64,000 bases of DNA from Sphaerisporangium album (GCF_003323745.1 NZ_QOIL01000024.1:1866-65865), one strand, 5' to 3'; shown: positions 49,776 to 60,213, counted from the stretch's first letter. A program made the numbers and translations. Notes: generated by a model from the letters alone, not told the origin.

Positions 49776-50414
49776 GTGCACAGGGTCGGGCGGGTCGCGG
49801 TGTCGGGTGCATTCCTTCTCTTAGGCGGGGTCGCGTGCACCGCCGAAGCCCAGACCGGCGCGGCTCCAACGCCGTCTCCAACGATCAGCAGGCAGGACAT
49901 CCGCGTTCAGCTCGTGCCGGACAAAGTGCAGAGCGGGGCGTCGCGGTCGGTCCGCGTCCGGGCGTTCTGCCCCGTTCCCCAGGGCGGCACCGACTACCGC
50001 GCGACGGCGCGGTCCAACTCCTTCACCGGTGTCGTCACCCTCACCCAGCCGCCGCCGTCCACCCCCGCCGCGTCCTCCACGCCCGTCACCGCGGCGCCCT
50101 CGCCCGAGGTGCACGGCTTCGCGCTCGTCAACGAGGACGCCCGGCCCGGCCGCTACCAGGTCGACGTCAAGTGCGACGGCACCAACGACACCGGCAGGAC
50201 CACGCTCACCCTCACCGCCCGCGCGACGCCCAAGCCCACCAGGACGCGCGTCGTGCCGAGCCGCGCGCCGAGGGCCGGAGGCGGTGGCACGGCGGCGAGC
50301 GCCGCGTCCGGGGACGAGCCTTCCGGCATCCCCACGGCCGTGACCGTCGTGGCGCTGCTCGCGGCACTCGGCGGCGGCGTCGCCCTGGCGCGGCACAACT
50401 CCAGGTCGCGCTGA
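49776..50414 (+). CDS. Exported protein with C-terminal membrane anchor
   Basis: 212 aa, family not recognised. GTG 49776 with GGAG 7 nt upstream. Hydrophobic signal VAVSGAFLLLGGVACTAEAQ; the Cys at ~20 makes an imperfect lipobox (GGVAC). The outside part has an Ig-like look (VRVQLVPDKVQSGASRSVRV, YRATARSNSFTGVVTL), a Pro/Thr linker, and a C-terminal helix TAVTVVALLAALGGGVALA with a basic end RHNSRSR. The layout matches cell-wall-sorted proteins, but no LPxTG or LAxTG is present. It directly precedes a sortase gene. Confidence 0.75.
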   Translation: MHRVGRVAVSGAFLLLGGVACTAEAQTGAAPTPSPTISRQDIRVQLVPDKVQSGASRSVRVRAFCPVPQGGTDYRATARSNSFTGVVTLTQPPPSTPAASSTPVTAAPSPEVHGFALVNEDARPGRYQVDVKCDGTNDTGRTTLTLTARATPKPTRTRVVPSRAPRAGGGGTAASAASGDEPSGIPTAVTVVALLAALGGGVALARHNSRSR

Positions 50415-50436
50415 GCCCCGAACGCGTCTCCTCCCG

Positions 50437-51006
50437 ATGGCCGACACCCCCAAGTGGTTGAAGATCGTGGTGGCGGGGTTCGTCACCGGCACGGTCATGT
50501 ACGCACTCACCGGCGGGCCGCGCAAGGAGGCCGAGGCGCCCCGGGTCACGGCCGCCGTCCCCAAACGGCTCGAGATCCCCTCGCTCGGCCTCAAGGCCCC
50601 GCTGATGAAGCTCGGGCTCGCCGATGACGGGGAGGTCGAGCTGCCGCCGTTCGAGAAGCCCTCGACGGCGGGCTGGTTCGACGAGAGCGTCGTCCCCGGC
50701 GACGACGGCCCCTCGGTGATCATCGGCCACGTCGACACCAAGACCGCCCCGGCCGTCTTCTACCGCCTCCGCGAGGTCAAGAAGGGCGCCGTCGTCAAGG
50801 TCCTCCGCAGCGACGGCAAAACCGCCCAGTACCGCGTCGAGTCGGTGGAGCAGATCTCCAAGGACCACTTCCCGTCGGAGCGCGTCTACGTGGACGACGG
50901 CCTCCGCCTGGTCACCTGCGGCGGCGTCTTCGACCGCAAAACGCACGAATATCAGGACAACGTGATCGTTTACGCGACGCTCGTGGCGCGGCCTTCGGAC
51001 GCGTGA
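50437..51006 (+). CDS. Sortase (class E/F type)
   Basis: 189 aa. Cysteine transpeptidase. N-terminal membrane anchor (LKIVVAGFVTGTVMYALTGG, ~8-27) and a sortase domain: LEIPSLGLKAPLMKLG, GPSVIIGHVDT with catalytic His98, and LVTCGGVFD with catalytic Cys161. The third catalytic residue is unclear: after the Cys come Arg at +6 and Gln at +12 (EYQDN), with no Arg at +12/+13. 22 bp after the exported-protein gene, so the two probably form a pair. Confidence 0.88.
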   Translation: MADTPKWLKIVVAGFVTGTVMYALTGGPRKEAEAPRVTAAVPKRLEIPSLGLKAPLMKLGLADDGEVELPPFEKPSTAGWFDESVVPGDDGPSVIIGHVDTKTAPAVFYRLREVKKGAVVKVLRSDGKTAQYRVESVEQISKDHFPSERVYVDDGLRLVTCGGVFDRKTHEYQDNVIVYATLVARPSDA

Positions 51007-51066
51007 GGGAGGCGTTGAGGCCGGGTTCACGGGGCTCACTCGGCTCGGGCGGCGGTCGGACGCAAC

Positions 51067-51072
51067 TAAGCT
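51067..51072 (+). promoter_or_regulatory. -10 box for leaderless tsaB transcript
   Basis: TAAGCT ends 8 nt before GTG 51081; no Shine-Dalgarno sequence in between. Confidence 0.5.
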
Positions 51073-51080
51073 AGGCGTTT

Positions 51081-51851
51081 GTGCTGGTCTTGGCTTTCGA
51101 TACTGCGACTCCGGCTGTCACCGCCGCGCTTCACGATGGTGAGCGCGTGCTCGCCGAGGTCACGACGGTTGACGCTCGCCGGCATGGTGAGCTGCTGATT
51201 CCGTCCGTGCGCGAGGTGCTGCGCGAGGCGGGGGCGGTGCTCAAGGACGTCACGGCGATCGTGGCCGGGTCGGGGCCTGGGCCGTACACCGGGCTGCGGG
51301 TCGGCCTGATGACCGCCCAGGCGCTGGCGTCCACCACGGGCGCCGCGGCGTACGGCCTGTGCACGCTGGACGTCCTCGCCTACGCGAGCGGGCTCTCCGA
51401 GCCGTTCCTCGTGGCGACGGACGCGCGGCGAAAAGAGGTGTTCTGGGCGCAGTACGCCGACATGCGCACGCGGGTCTCGGGGCCGTCGGTCGACCGGCCC
51501 GGGGACGTGCCCGGCGAGCTGCCCCTGGTGGGCGCGGGCGCGCGCATGCACGCCGGCGCGTTCGGCGAGGCACGCCTGGTGGAGGGCGCCCCCGAGTATC
51601 CCGGGGCCGGCGCCCTGGCCGCCCTGGCCGTCGAACGCCTGACGCTCATGGCCGCCGGTCATGCCCATCACGCCTCCACCGCCGGTGAGCCCGTCAGCGG
51701 CCACGGCACCGTGGCCGCTCTCGCGGACGACGACTCGGGGGACGCCGCCGGTTCGGGCACCGGTGACGCCGTGCTGACCCTGCCGCGGCCGATCTACCTG
51801 CGCCGTCCCGACGCCCGGGTGCCCGGCCCGCCGAAGAAGGTCACGGCGTGA
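51081..51851 (+). CDS. tsaB: tRNA threonylcarbamoyladenosine biosynthesis protein TsaB
   Basis: 256 aa. Inactive-ASKHA-fold partner of TsaD in t6A synthesis. VLAFDTATPAVTAALHDGER at the N-terminus, RRHGELLIPSVREVL, and GPGPYTGLRVGL near 70-80 are diagnostic. The C-terminal part is longer than in E. coli (231 aa). GTG start; the stop overlaps rimI by 4 bp (GTGA). Confidence 0.96.
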   Translation: MLVLAFDTATPAVTAALHDGERVLAEVTTVDARRHGELLIPSVREVLREAGAVLKDVTAIVAGSGPGPYTGLRVGLMTAQALASTTGAAAYGLCTLDVLAYASGLSEPFLVATDARRKEVFWAQYADMRTRVSGPSVDRPGDVPGELPLVGAGARMHAGAFGEARLVEGAPEYPGAGALAALAVERLTLMAAGHAHHASTAGEPVSGHGTVAALADDDSGDAAGSGTGDAVLTLPRPIYLRRPDARVPGPPKKVTA

Positions 51852-52348
51852 GCCCGGCGGAGGGCCGCCGCCTGAGCGCGGCCACGCTGCGGCAGATGAC
51901 CGAGGCCGACCTGCCCGCCGTCCTCGCCATCGAGCGCTCGACGTTCCCGCTCGACGCCTGGAGCGAGGGCATGCTGCGGGGCGAGCTGGCCGACCAGCCG
52001 CGCACCCGCCACTACGTCGTGGCCGTGGCCGGCGACGAGATCGTCGGGTACGCGGGCCTCGCGGCGGCGGCCGACCAGGCGGACGTGCAGACGATCGCGG
52101 TGCTCGCGGGCCACCAGCGGTCCGGCATCGGCAGCGCCATGCTGACCGAGCTGCTCGCCGAGGCGGCGCGCCGGGGCGTGACGGCGGTGTTCCTGGAGGT
52201 CCGCGCGGACAACCCGCCCGCGCAGGCGATGTACGAGCGCTTCGGGTTCGAGCGCATCGGCCTGCGCCGCGACTACTACGACGACGGAACCGACGCGATC
52301 ATGATGATGAGGTCGCTGAACGGCCAGGGGGATGATCGAAATGGCTGA
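51848..52348 (+). CDS. rimI: Ribosomal protein S18 alanine N-acetyltransferase-like GNAT
   Basis: 166 aa. GNAT acetyltransferase with acetyl-CoA loop QRSGIG at 90-95, then [20 protein letters not shown] and [14 protein letters not shown], typical of RimI. Sits between tsaB and tsaD as in many bacteria, overlapping tsaB by 4 bp and tsaD by 8 bp. Actinobacterial RimI may acetylate several N-termini; the exact targets are not known here. Confidence 0.93.
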   Translation: MSPAEGRRLSAATLRQMTEADLPAVLAIERSTFPLDAWSEGMLRGELADQPRTRHYVVAVAGDEIVGYAGLAAAADQADVQTIAVLAGHQRSGIGSAMLTELLAEAARRGVTAVFLEVRADNPPAQAMYERFGFERIGLRRDYYDDGTDAIMMMRSLNGQGDDRNG

Positions 52349-53372
52349 CCTGCCCTTGGTGCTGGGCATCGAGACCTCGTGCGACGAGACCGGGGTCGGC
52401 ATCGTGCGCGGGCAGACCCTGCTCGCCAACGCCGTCGCCTCCAGCGTCGAGGAGCACGCCCGGTTCGGCGGCGTCGTGCCCGAGGTGGCCTCGCGCGCCC
52501 ACCTCGAGGCGATGACGCCGACGGTCGAGCGCGCCCTCGACCAGGCCGGGGTGCGGTTCGCCGACATCGACGCGGTGGCCGTGACGGCGGGCCCCGGGCT
52601 CGCGGGCGCGCTGCTGGTCGGCGTGGCCGCCGCCAAGGCGTACGCGGTGGGGCTCGGCGTGCCGCTGTACGGCGTGAACCACCTGGCCGCGCACGTCGCG
52701 GTGGACCAGCTCGAACACGGCCCGCTTCCCAAGCCGTCGATCGCGCTGCTGGTCTCCGGCGGCCACTCGTCGCTGCTGCTGGTGCCCGACGTCGCCAAGG
52801 ACGTGATCTCGCTCGGCTCGACGGTGGACGACGCCGCGGGCGAGGCGTTCGACAAGGTGGCCCGGGTGCTCGGCCTGCCCTTCCCGGGCGGGCCCCACAT
52901 CGACCGGGCCGCCGCGCAGGGGTCGGGGGCGGCGGTCGCGTTCCCGAGGGGCAAGTACGACGACGGCACGCTGGACTTCTCGTTCTCGGGCCTGAAGACC
53001 GCGGTCGCGCGCTGGGTCGAGGCCAAGGAGCGTGCGGGGGAGACGGTGCCGGTGGCCGACGTCGCCGCGTCCTTCCAGGAGGCCGTGGTCGACGTGCTGA
53101 CCCGCAAGGCGTTGCAGGCGTGCCGCAAGTACGACGTTCAGGACCTGCTGATCGGCGGCGGCGTCGCGGCCAACTCCCGGCTGCGGGCGCTGGCCCAGGA
53201 GCGGTGCGACGCCGCCGGGGTGCGGCTGCGGGTGCCCCGGCCGGGGCTGTGCACGGACAACGGCGCCATGATCGCCGCGCTCGGGTCCGAGCTGGTCGCC
53301 GCGGGCATCGGCCCGTCCGCCCTGGACATCCCGGCCGACTCCTCCCTGCCGATCACGACCGTCCACATGTGA
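52341..53372 (+). CDS. tsaD: tRNA N6-adenosine threonylcarbamoyltransferase TsaD
   Basis: 343 aa. Catalytic subunit of t6A37 formation. [12 protein letters not shown] at residues 9-20; metal ligands His114 and His118 ([10 protein letters not shown]); [37 protein letters not shown] 52341 is chosen over ATG 52332 because the AGGGGG site is directly against the latter and 9 nt from the former. Last gene of the tsaB-rimI-tsaD operon. Confidence 0.97.
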   Translation: MADLPLVLGIETSCDETGVGIVRGQTLLANAVASSVEEHARFGGVVPEVASRAHLEAMTPTVERALDQAGVRFADIDAVAVTAGPGLAGALLVGVAAAKAYAVGLGVPLYGVNHLAAHVAVDQLEHGPLPKPSIALLVSGGHSSLLLVPDVAKDVISLGSTVDDAAGEAFDKVARVLGLPFPGGPHIDRAAAQGSGAAVAFPRGKYDDGTLDFSFSGLKTAVARWVEAKERAGETVPVADVAASFQEAVVDVLTRKALQACRKYDVQDLLIGGGVAANSRLRALAQERCDAAGVRLRVPRPGLCTDNGAMIAALGSELVAAGIGPSALDIPADSSLPITTVHM

Positions 53373-53387
53373 TACGGCGGCTCGCGG

Positions 53388-54902
53388 TCAGTCCTTGACC
53401 GGGCGGGCGGGGCGTAGCAGGGCCTCGGCGAGGGCGAGCATCGTCTCCTCCAGGGCGCCGAGCCTGCGGGTGAGGTCGGTGCGGGCGGGCTGGACGACCT
53501 CGTTCACGGTCTGCGAGAGCTGGTCGCGGTCGGGGCGGGCCCGCACCAGGTCGACGAGCTCCGCGAGCGGGGGCAGGGACGCGACGGTCTCGGCGAGCTT
53601 CTCGTCGATGCGGTCGAACCGCTTGCCCTGGTCGCCCCCCTTCGCGTCGAGCAGCTCGCCGACGCGCTTGTGCACCTCGCCGACCTCCAGCAGCGCGGGG
53701 AGCTGGCCGACGCGCTGGTTGACGGCCTCCACGCGGTCGTCCACCATCTCCAGCCGCTCGTTGACGTCCTCGAAGCTCGCGCCGATGGTGCCGAAGCGCT
53801 CGTCGTGGCGCGACAGGGCGCCGTCGATGCCGGTGAACCGCTGGTCGAAGCCGGTGAGGCGGCCGTCCACGTCGGTGAGCCGCCGGTCGAGGCCGCTCAG
53901 CCCGTCGTCGACGCCGGTGAGCCGCTCGCCCAGGTCGTCCAGGACGGTGAGCCGGGCGTCGGAGGCCTCGACGCGCTCGTCCAGGCTGCGCAGCCGGGCG
54001 TCCACCGTGTCGAAGCGGCCGCGTACGGCGCCCAGGTGGCTGTCCACGTCGTCGAAGCGCCCGGGGACGGCCGCGAGCGTGCCGTCCATGCCGGCCAGGC
54101 GGGTCTCGACGCCGGCCACGCGCCCGTCCACCCCGTCGAGCCGGTCGCCGAGCCGCGTCTCGGCCGCCTCCAGCCTGGCGCTCATGTCGTCCAGCTTGCC
54201 GGCGAGCCGCTCGACCGTGCCGGTAAGGCGGTCGATCGCCGAGGGCAGGGTCTCCTCCAGGCCCTCGGTGAGGTCGAGGACGCCGCCCTCCAGCCGCTCG
54301 GTGCGCTGGGTGAGGTCGGTCAGCGCCTTGTCCAGGCGGGTGAACCGGCCGCCCGCGGCCTCCATGCTGGAGGCGAGCTGGTCCAGGCGGCGCGCGAACT
54401 CGCCGAGGCGCTCGGGGATCGCCTGGCCGCCGTCCAGGACGGCCTGGAGGCGTTTGAGGGCCTCGGCGACGCCCTCGCGCACCGTTGCGAGGTCGGTCCA
54501 GAGGCCGGACAGGTCGGCGATGGGCTTGACGCGGTCGCTGACGACCTCGATGCGGTCGCCGAGCCCGGCGAGGCGGTTGCCCACGCCGTCCACCCGGTCG
54601 CGCACGGCCTCGACGTGCTGGGCCAGGCCCTCCGCCCACACGGGGGGCCGGGTGGCGAGCTCGCCGAGCCGCCCGCTGACCCCCTCCAGCGCGCCGCTGA
54701 GGCCGCCGAGCTCGCGCTCGCGGACCTCGCGCAGCAGCCATTCCATGCCTTCGAGCCGTTGCCGGATCTCGTCGAGCACGGCCCCCTGGGTGCGCTGCTC
54801 GTAGACGTGGTCCTGGGCCGCCCGGGCGAGGAGCTCGCGCATCCTGTCGGAGATGGCGGTCTGGTCGCCCGCCTGGAGGAGGGTGTGGTTGGAGTGATCC
54901 AC
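53388..54902 (-). CDS. Heptad-repeat coiled-coil protein
   Basis: 504 aa, no membrane segment or signal. About residues 245-395 are a near-perfect 7-residue tandem repeat of the form D-x-R-L-x-x-V (for example DGRVAGV, DARLRSL, DERVEAS, DRRLTDV, DGRLTGF), about 20 copies, predicting one long coiled coil. The flanking parts are also Leu/Glu/Arg-rich helices. GTG 54902 has AAGGAG 6 nt upstream; an in-frame GTG at 54917 lies before that site. Function unknown; it may be structural or act in polar growth or DNA organisation. Confidence 0.8.
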   Translation of the reverse strand: MDHSNHTLLQAGDQTAISDRMRELLARAAQDHVYEQRTQGAVLDEIRQRLEGMEWLLREVRERELGGLSGALEGVSGRLGELATRPPVWAEGLAQHVEAVRDRVDGVGNRLAGLGDRIEVVSDRVKPIADLSGLWTDLATVREGVAEALKRLQAVLDGGQAIPERLGEFARRLDQLASSMEAAGGRFTRLDKALTDLTQRTERLEGGVLDLTEGLEETLPSAIDRLTGTVERLAGKLDDMSARLEAAETRLGDRLDGVDGRVAGVETRLAGMDGTLAAVPGRFDDVDSHLGAVRGRFDTVDARLRSLDERVEASDARLTVLDDLGERLTGVDDGLSGLDRRLTDVDGRLTGFDQRFTGIDGALSRHDERFGTIGASFEDVNERLEMVDDRVEAVNQRVGQLPALLEVGEVHKRVGELLDAKGGDQGKRFDRIDEKLAETVASLPPLAELVDLVRARPDRDQLSQTVNEVVQPARTDLTRRLGALEETMLALAEALLRPARPVKD

Positions 54903-55176
54903 CGGAAGCTCCTTCACTCGCGGGCCGTCGGCCGCACGGCGGTGGGGTCGGTCCTGGTCGTCGTGGCACGACGAATAGTTGACGTAGTTGACGAATAAGG
55001 CGGGTCGGCGATCGATCCGGCCAAAATCCCGCGCTGGCCAACTGTAGTGGCTCGGCCGAAGACTTTCGGGGCCGACTTTAAAACTTCGTGATTATGGTGG
55101 GTTTGGCGGGTTGTGAAACGTTTGCGCAGGTCAGAGCGGTCGGCGGGTGAGTCGAACGCCGGTCGGTTAGCGTGCC

Positions 55177-56349
55177 TCAGGCCGGTTGGCAGATGAACGC
55201 GAAAGGATGCGTGCCGATGCGAGTAAGGGCAACAACACACGATTTGTCGCCAGAAAGGCGGAGGTCTTTTCGCAGCCGCTCCAGGTCCAGCGCGGAGCCG
55301 CGCTTCTTCAGCGTCACCGTGCCGATCCGGCGCTCGCGCAGCGCCGCGCGCAGGCGCTTCAGCGAGAAGGGCAGCGTCTCCAGCACCTCGTACCGCGTCG
55401 CCCACGGCGTGCGGACGGGCGCGTCGCCGGTGATGTAGGCGATCTGCGGGTCGATCAGGTGGCCGTCCACCAGGGCGGCGACCTCGGCCACCAGATGCGC
55501 GCGGATCGCGGCGCCGTCCGGCTCGTACAGGTACCGCGCGACGGGGCCGTGCCCGGCGGGCCCCAGCGAGGGGTCGGCGGTGAGCGTCTCGCCGGACGGC
55601 AGCATCGTCGCCCGGCCGCCGGGGCGCGCGGCGAGGGCGCCGGTCCACAGGACGGCCTCCTTGACCTCGCCCCGGTAGGACACCCACTCGGCCTCGGCGC
55701 CCTCGGGGATCAGCTCGTACGGGATGCCGGGCGCGACCTTCAGGCAGGCCGCCCCCGCCCGCGCCACCAGGTCCAGCACGACCGGCCACGGCGGGGAGTA
55801 GGCCATCGGGTCGAACACGCGCCTGCCGGTCGAGCGCCGCGCCGGGTCGGCGAACAGCACGTCGTAGGCTTCTGGCTCGATCTCGGACGCCTCGCCCCGC
55901 CGGACGGTGACGCGGTCCGCGAGGCCCAGCGCGGCGGCGTTGGCCCGCGCCACCTCCACGGTGAGCGGGTCGAGGTCCACGGCGTCCACCCGGCAGCCGG
56001 CGCGGGCCAGGGCGATCAGGTCGCCGCCGATGCCGCAGCAGGCGTCCGCCACCCGCGTGCCGGGCGCGAAGCGGCGGGCGCGGTGGGCGGCGACCTCGGC
56101 GCGGGTGGCCTGCTCCAGGCCGTCGGGGGTGAAGTACATGCGCGCGGCGTCCTCGCCGAACTTCACGACCCCGCGCGCCCGCAACCGGGCCTGCGTGAGG
56201 GCCGCGCCGGTGAGCGCCGCGTCATGGCTCTTCCTCAGCCGGCTCGCCGCCACGACCGGATCCGCGCCCTCCGCCACCGCCGCCTCGGCCTCGCCGAGCG
56301 CCTCCTGCCCATGCGGCGTCAGCAACTCGCGAAAAGCATCAAGCTCCAC
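55177..56349 (-). CDS. Class I SAM-dependent methyltransferase with THUMP-like C-terminal domain
   Basis: 390 aa. Rossmann SAM motif VADACCGIGGDLIALAR, motif II AVDLDPLTVEVAR and motif IV FADPARRSTGRRVFDP, close to RNA/DNA methyltransferases. The C-terminal part (YEVLETLPFSLKRLRAALRE, IGTVTLKKRGSALDLERLRK) matches the THUMP-like domain of this actinobacterial family. GTG 56349 (VELDAFRELLTPHGQEAL) is 8 nt after TAGCGT and has no ribosome-binding site. Substrate unknown. Confidence 0.85.
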   Translation of the reverse strand: MELDAFRELLTPHGQEALGEAEAAVAEGADPVVAASRLRKSHDAALTGAALTQARLRARGVVKFGEDAARMYFTPDGLEQATRAEVAAHRARRFAPGTRVADACCGIGGDLIALARAGCRVDAVDLDPLTVEVARANAAALGLADRVTVRRGEASEIEPEAYDVLFADPARRSTGRRVFDPMAYSPPWPVVLDLVARAGAACLKVAPGIPYELIPEGAEAEWVSYRGEVKEAVLWTGALAARPGGRATMLPSGETLTADPSLGPAGHGPVARYLYEPDGAAIRAHLVAEVAALVDGHLIDPQIAYITGDAPVRTPWATRYEVLETLPFSLKRLRAALRERRIGTVTLKKRGSALDLERLRKDLRLSGDKSCVVALTRIGTHPFAFICQPA

Positions 56350-56357
56350 GCGTACTG

Positions 56358-56363
56358 ACGCTA
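56358..56363 (-). promoter_or_regulatory. -10 box for leaderless methyltransferase transcript
   Basis: Minus-strand TAGCGT ends 8 nt before GTG 56349. Confidence 0.4.
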
Positions 56364-56528
56364 GCGCGCCCCGCGCATGGCGAGGCCCACAGCCCCGGAC
56401 CTGGACCGTGGGCGTGCCCGCACGCCTCGCGACCGGAGATCGCGCCATAAATACAGACATTGTGGGCGAGACGTGCGGCGTGTTCGCGCGAGGGGGAAAG
56501 CGTTCTGAGCTGGGGCGGCCTGTCCGTG

Positions 56529-56557
56529 TTGACTGTGTCGGCGGCCTTGCATACTGT
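56529..56557 (+). promoter_or_regulatory. groES-groEL promoter
   Basis: -35 TTGACT (56529-56534), 17-bp spacer, -10 TACTGT (56552-56557). The CIRCE operator begins 6 bp downstream, over the transcription start. Confidence 0.85.
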
Positions 56558-56563
56558 TCAGTG

Positions 56564-56590
56564 TTGGCACTCGACCATTGAGAGTGCCAA
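56564..56590 (+). promoter_or_regulatory. CIRCE operator (HrcA site)
   Basis: TTGGCACTC (56564-56572), 9-nt spacer, GAGTGCCAA (56582-56590): a perfect inverted repeat of the CIRCE type, the binding site of the heat-shock repressor HrcA. No HspR/HAIR site was seen here. Confidence 0.95.
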
Positions 56591-56684
56591 GACGAAAATG
56601 CGACGAGGCAGGTCTGACACCCGCGACGGCAGGCCGCTGGTCGCCTCTTCAGCCATCAACGCATTCTGAAGGGGAGGTCCGATC

Positions 56685-56996
56685 GTGACGACCGCCACCA
56701 AGGTTCCCGTTAAGCCGCTCGGCGACCGCATCGTGGTCCAGCCGCTTGAGGCCGAGCAGACGACCGCTTCCGGTCTGGTCATCCCGGACACCGCCAAGGA
56801 GAAGCCGCAGGAGGGCAAGGTCCTCGCGGTGGGCCCCGGCAACTGGGACGAGGACGGCGAGAAGCGTATTCCGCTCGACGTCAAGGAAGGGGACGTCGTC
56901 CTCTACAGCAAGTACGGCGGTACCGAGGTCAAGTACGGCGGCGAGGAGTACCTCGTGCTCTCCGCCCGTGACGTTCTCGCGATCATCGAGAAGTAA
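56685..56996 (+). CDS. groES: Co-chaperonin GroES
   Basis: 103 aa. Lid of the GroEL chamber. [20 protein letters not shown], the mobile loop [20 protein letters not shown] and the end [20 protein letters not shown] are typical. GTG start ([10 protein letters not shown]) with GGGGAGG upstream. First gene of the CIRCE-controlled operon, 110 bp before groEL. Confidence 0.98.
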   Translation: MTTATKVPVKPLGDRIVVQPLEAEQTTASGLVIPDTAKEKPQEGKVLAVGPGNWDEDGEKRIPLDVKEGDVVLYSKYGGTEVKYGGEEYLVLSARDVLAIIEK

Positions 56997-57070
56997 AGCC
57001 CGGAGCGCGCGAGCGACTACCAGTCCGGAGCCTTACAAAATACGCGTGTCATGCCCCGGGTCCTGTAACT

Positions 57071-57086
57071 GAGGCCCCGGGGCCTC
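57071..57086 (+). promoter_or_regulatory. 16-bp palindrome between groES and groEL
   Basis: GAGGCCCCGGGGCCTC is a perfect palindrome 21 nt before groEL. As RNA it could fold into a hairpin near the AGAGGA ribosome-binding site; it may modulate the groES:groEL ratio. Confidence 0.35.
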
Positions 57087-57106
57087 TGATGCTGAGAGGA
57101 CCTTAA

Positions 57107-58729
<1,623 letters not shown>

Positions 58730-59038
58730 GCCCGGCCCTCGCCCCGGTACGGCTCCGAGTACGGCTCGCGTCCTCACGGACGCGGGCCGTACTTTTTGTT
58801 GAATCGATTTTCGCGTCCGCGGATTTGACGCCGAGGTAAACCGATCGGCGGGCCGGGGCGTCAGCCGAGGCCCCTCGCGAGCAGGCGCGACATCTGACGA
58901 ATATCCCGCGAATTCGGGTGCGCGAGTGAAATGCGCAAACGTGGCTGTGTGCGTTTGATTACCCTGCGTTATCGTCGCGTCAATGTGACCAATCCGTATC
59001 CGTTCACCATGACGACATGCGCGATCGTGGCGGGCATC
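58730..59038 (+). other. groEL to sigma factor intergenic region
   Basis: 309 bp. Holds the groEL terminator and the upstream region of the sigma gene. TATCGT at 58970-58975, followed 9 nt later by an in-frame GTG (58985), is one possible sigma-gene start signal. M. tuberculosis has whiB3 between groEL1 and sigD; no whiB-like gene is present here. Confidence 0.5.
58758..58797 (+). terminator. groEL terminator
   Basis: 16-bp stem (one T-G pair) AGTACGGCTCGCGTCC / GGACGCGGGCCGTACT with loop TCAC, running into TTTTT. The only classical hairpin-plus-U-tract terminator found in the window. Confidence 0.95.
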
Positions 59039-59665
59039 ATGCCTAACGTGACCGAGGGATGCGTCGCCGACGCCAAGACTGGGGTAAGGCTTGCGACGAG
59101 ATCGGACGAGTCCGACCTCAGGGATCTGACGAGCCTTGCCGTACAGGGGGATCGCACCGCGATCGAAACATTGCTGGGGCAGTTGCGCCCGATGGTGGTG
59201 CGCTATTGCCGTGCTCGATTGGGCCGGGTGTCCGGTCATTACCACATAGCCGACGACGTGGCCCAGGAAGTCTGCATCGCGGTGCTGGCGGCCCTGCCGC
59301 GCTACCGTGACATGGGCCGCCCGTTCGCTTCCTTCGTGTTCGGCATCGCCTCCCACAAGGTCGCGGACGCCCTGCGCAGCTCGGTCCGCTCGGCCGTGCC
59401 GACGCAGGACCTTCCGGACGGACCGGACCAGGGGCCGGGGCCGGAGGAGACCGTCGTCCGCTACATCGAGGCGGCGCACGCCCGGGAGCTGCTCTCCCGG
59501 CTTCCCGAGAACCAGCGCGAACTGATCATTTTGCGGGTGGTCTCGGGACTGTCGGCCGAGGAGACGGGTAACGTACTCGGTATGTCACCAGGTGCGGTTC
59601 GCGTCGCCCAGCATCGGGCGCTGGCAAGGCTTCGGGCGATGGCCGACATGGAGTCGATAGCTTGA
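59039..59665 (+). CDS. ECF-type sigma factor, ShbA/SigD group
   Basis: 208 aa from ATG 59039; starts at 58985, 59009 or 59048 are also possible. Region 2: [18 protein letters not shown], then [20 protein letters not shown] (~72-91) and [12 protein letters not shown]. Region 4: [20 protein letters not shown] then [20 protein letters not shown] (~181-200). It closely resembles Streptomyces ShbA (also beside guaB, and known to drive hrdB) and M. tuberculosis SigD. The stop overlaps the next gene as TTGA. Confidence 0.92.
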   Translation: MPNVTEGCVADAKTGVRLATRSDESDLRDLTSLAVQGDRTAIETLLGQLRPMVVRYCRARLGRVSGHYHIADDVAQEVCIAVLAALPRYRDMGRPFASFVFGIASHKVADALRSSVRSAVPTQDLPDGPDQGPGPEETVVRYIEAAHARELLSRLPENQRELIILRVVSGLSAEETGNVLGMSPGAVRVAQHRALARLRAMADMESIA

Positions 59666-59868
59666 CCGCTGTCCATCCGGCGCGTTCGCTACGAAAACGC
59701 GGGGCCGAGACCGACCCCCGGGTGCTCAGCACGGACGCGATCATCGACGCGCTCGCGCGCCGCGAGGCGACCGGCGAGCAGGACGATGCCGTGGTGAGCC
59801 TGCTGCGCGCCCTCACCGAGGACGTCGATCAGCGGCTCTCTTCGGTGTCGATCACCCCGTCGACGTAG
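59662..59868 (+). CDS. Small RsdA-like sigma-binding protein
   Basis: 68 aa. TTG start overlapping the sigma factor TGA (TTGA), so probably translationally coupled. The motif [20 protein letters not shown] followed by [15 protein letters not shown] resembles the N-terminal SigD-binding region of the anti-sigma factor RsdA, which occupies this same position in M. tuberculosis. RsdA there is much longer, with a membrane helix and an outside part; here nothing follows. Its last 40 bp overlap the 3' end of the convergent DUF5319 gene. Confidence 0.65.
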   Translation: MTAVHPARSLRKRGAETDPRVLSTDAIIDALARREATGEQDDAVVSLLRALTEDVDQRLSSVSITPST

Positions 59869-60206
59869 CCCCGGGCGTACTCCCAGGTGACGTAGTCGGC
59901 GGGGTCGGGCTCGAAGGCGGGCTCGTGCACCTGTGGACGGCCGTGGTCGATCATCTGCCGCAGGTTGCCGCGCAGCAGATCCCAGTCGAAGTAATGCTGC
60001 TCGCCGCATTCCGGGCAGTCGAGCACGAGCCCGAGCACGCCCTGCGGCTCCAGCAGGGAGCGGAAGACCTCCACGTCGGCGAGGTCGGTGAGCGCCTCGT
60101 CGCGCTCGGCCAAGGTCAGCGGCTCGGAGTCGTCGAGCTCGCCCAGCGCCGACGCGGGGTCGTTCGGGTCGTCCGCGAAGGGATCGCGGGGGACGTCTTC
60201 CAGCAC
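59829..60206 (-). CDS. DUF5319 family protein
   Basis: 125 aa, acidic and soluble. DPFADDPNDPASALGELDD at the start and GLVLDCPECGEQHYFDWDLL in the middle (one CxxC pair) are typical of DUF5319, the family of Rv3412. It keeps its mycobacterial position, opposite in strand, between the sigma/anti-sigma genes and guaB. GTG 60206 is 7 nt after TAAGGT, which could be a -10 box or a weak ribosome-binding site; GTG 60215 would add three residues. Function unknown. Confidence 0.85.
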   Translation of the reverse strand: MLEDVPRDPFADDPNDPASALGELDDSEPLTLAERDEALTDLADVEVFRSLLEPQGVLGLVLDCPECGEQHYFDWDLLRGNLRQMIDHGRPQVHEPAFEPDPADYVTWEYARGYVDGVIDTEESR

Positions 60207-60213
60207 GCATTCC

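Noticed and set aside
53640-54130. 21-bp periodic DNA
   Set aside because: Explained by the heptad repeats of the coiled-coil protein; not a separate repeat element.
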